This document shows positions 62,578 through 64,000 of a stretch of 64,000 nt of DNA, in pieces; the first letter of the stretch is position 1; each line of letters opens with the position of its first letter. The DNA is taken from the NCBI RefSeq assembly GCF_014656435.1, contig NZ_BNCK01000004.1, forward strand, positions 124,001-188,000, given 5' to 3'. The translations under genes were made by a program, and so were the position numbers. This DNA comes from Thalassotalea marina. GTDB taxonomy: Bacteria; Pseudomonadota; Gammaproteobacteria; Enterobacterales; Alteromonadaceae. The notes under the pieces are model-generated. The model made no database searches and was not told the DNA's origin. It worked only from the letters and a program-made list of their open reading frames with translations.

Positions 62578-64000
62578 CTAAGAAGCCTTTTCAATTAGGT
62601 AGGTAGGCCTAAATATCAACTTAACCATTGCGCCTCCGTCAGCGTTGTTTTCAATATTTACCATGCCTTTTAAATGTTGACTTCTTTCTTTTATTATCGC
62701 CAATCCATAATGGTTAAGCTTTGATGGGTCACCTGGAATACCAACGCCATTATCTATGATGTGCAAATGTATATTTTTGTCTTGGTCTGCAAACACTGCA
62801 ACTAAGGTATTATCAGCTTTAGAATGATGTAATGCATTTTGTGTTGCCTCACGAGCAATCTGCATAAGGTGTATTTCTTCATTAGGCGTTAAAGGTATCC
62901 CCTCGATTTGATAGTCTAAAGTAAACACCATTTTCCCATTGGCTCTGTCATTAAGCGAGTCAACCATTTCGATGAAGGTTTGCTGTAAGCCCGCAACATC
63001 AATTTTTAGTCTAAATGTGGTTAGTAACTCCCTTAGTTGCAGGTATGCTGAACTCAGGCCTGTTTTAAGCTCATCAACAACGTCATCAATTTGTTCTTCA
63101 GTTGCGTTTTTATCACGAAGTTTTTGTAAACGTGTAACTTGAAACTTTAGATAAGACAATGCTTGTGCCAACGAATCATGTAACTCCCTAGCAATAACAT
63201 TACGTTCTTTTAAGATAGTAATACGTCTAGTTTGTTCATTTTGTTGGCGAATATGTAAGCCATTGGCAATTAACGTAGTTATTGATGAAAATAACTGATG
63301 CTGCCAAGATTCGAGGGGAAAATCATCTTCAATCGTACATACTAACACGCCGTAGTTAATATCCCCCTTGTTGATAGGGTAGCGCATTTCGGTGGTTTGA
63401 TTTTGATAAACACTTTGATTGACATTGCTAGATAAACAGCTACCACAGTCTTTTTGGATACATTTTTCCGGCAAATCTTTTTCTTTGGTGATGATGTGTT
63501 CGTAGGGTTGTCCACTATTAATTGTGGTTAAGCATAAGTCTAAATCAGGTTTTCCCGTAATTTTCGATAACTCCTTAGTGATCGGACTAAGGTCAAGTGT
63601 TTCACTAGGCTCGTTAATGAGTTGTGAAGTTCTATATAGAAGCTCCAGCGTGTCATTACTTTGCCTAAGTTCTACTGTTTTTTGTTTGACGCGGCGTTCA
63701 AGTTGACCATAAGACTGTGATACTGCACGAGACATTTTATTCATCGTCTCTGCGAGCAACCCTAATTCGTCATTTTGCTGTATAGTCGTTTTAGCTGTGT
63801 AGTCTCCTGCCATGATTTGTCTTGCGGACGCTGTCAATTCAGTAAGTGGCTTCTCGATCCTGCGGCTTATTTGCAACATAGTGAAAGTCACCATAAGGAT
63901 AGTCACCAGTAAAGATATACCTAATATCATTCTGATCAAAGATACTCGGTTTTCTGCCCGCTGTTGATAAAGGCTGACCAGTACATTGAGCTTTTGCACA
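62578..64000 (-). CDS. narX: Nitrate/nitrite sensor histidine kinase NarX, C-terminal part (cut by window edge)
   Basis: The 3' 473 codons of a minus-strand gene that continues beyond the right edge; the periplasmic sensor and first TM helix are missing. Visible parts: TM2 (ILGISLLVTILMVTFTMLQI), HAMP (RRIEKPLTELTASARQIMAGD), a central GAF-like domain with a cysteine cluster (CIQKDCGSC, as in NarX), the HisKA_3 phosphorylation site ARELHDSLAQALSYLK and the ATPase HATPase_c block (NGVGIPGD, GLAIIKERSQHL). Its partner is narL, 2 kb away. Confidence 0.9.
   Translation of the reverse strand, partial: VQKLNVLVSLYQQRAENRVSLIRMILGISLLVTILMVTFTMLQISRRIEKPLTELTASARQIMAGDYTAKTTIQQNDELGLLAETMNKMSRAVSQSYGQLERRVKQKTVELRQSNDTLELLYRTSQLINEPSETLDLSPITKELSKITGKPDLDLCLTTINSGQPYEHIITKEKDLPEKCIQKDCGSCLSSNVNQSVYQNQTTEMRYPINKGDINYGVLVCTIEDDFPLESWQHQLFSSITTLIANGLHIRQQNEQTRRITILKERNVIARELHDSLAQALSYLKFQVTRLQKLRDKNATEEQIDDVVDELKTGLSSAYLQLRELLTTFRLKIDVAGLQQTFIEMVDSLNDRANGKMVFTLDYQIEGIPLTPNEEIHLMQIAREATQNALHHSKADNTLVAVFADQDKNIHLHIIDNGVGIPGDPSKLNHYGLAIIKERSQHLKGMVNIENNADGGAMVKLIFRPTYLIEKAS

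Overview
The window is AT-rich chromosomal DNA from a marine gammaproteobacterium. The best fit is the order Alteromonadales, family Colwelliaceae (Colwellia/Thalassotalea type). This rests on recognisable gene orders (ald/lrp-ftsK-lolA-rarA-crcB-serS; bioA/bioBFCD; yejM-yejL/yejK) and on protein similarity recalled from memory; no database search was run. I found no phage, IS element, CRISPR array or rRNA. There is one tRNA, a proline tRNA with anticodon GGG.

Layout. 1-7.2 kb: alanine dehydrogenase (cut by the window edge) divergent from lrp, then ftsK-lolA-rarA-crcB-serS, closed by a strong terminator. 7.2-19.6 kb: a TlpA-like thioredoxin, an M14 carboxypeptidase, a Na+/alanine symporter, a zinc-ribbon/YeaC/DUF349 operon, a stand-alone periplasmic binding protein, ansA, sppA, and a DoxX-nitroreductase pair. 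19.6-27.9 kb: asnS, the biotin locus (bioA divergent from bioBFCD across a candidate BirA operator), pepE, and an orphan hicB antitoxin preceded by four evenly phased 17-bp repeats. 28-37 kb: a chemotaxis receptor, rlmJ, tRNA-Pro, yejM/yejL/yejK, pyrC, a QueD-like protein and an M23 peptidase. 37-46 kb: a three-gene unit (cupredoxin, HAMP-GGDEF-EAL protein, outer-membrane barrel), an S9 peptidase, a GNAT acetyltransferase, a SelW-like Rdx protein and a second stand-alone periplasmic binding protein.

46-64 kb is a nitrate/nitrite respiration and molybdenum-cofactor island. It holds a hemerythrin-domain protein, a small conserved protein, a fused PP2C phosphatase/Ser-Thr kinase, three distinct NarK-type transporters, NnrS, an outer-membrane porin, moaA-mobA-moaB-moaC-moaD-moaE, moeA, narL and the 3' part of narX. 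No nitrate or nitrite reductase subunit lies inside the window, so the enzyme served by this island is probably just beyond the right edge or elsewhere. The intergenic regions carry FNR-like (TTGAT-N4-ATCAA) and NarL-like (TACYYMT, some in 7-2-7 arrangement) sequences. That fits one oxygen- and nitrate-responsive regulon running from the hemerythrin gene to narK.

The observations most worth following are the phased repeat array in front of the orphan hicB, a two-part element shared by the narK1 and porin promoters, the cupredoxin/c-di-GMP/OMP operon, and the structured leader before moaA.
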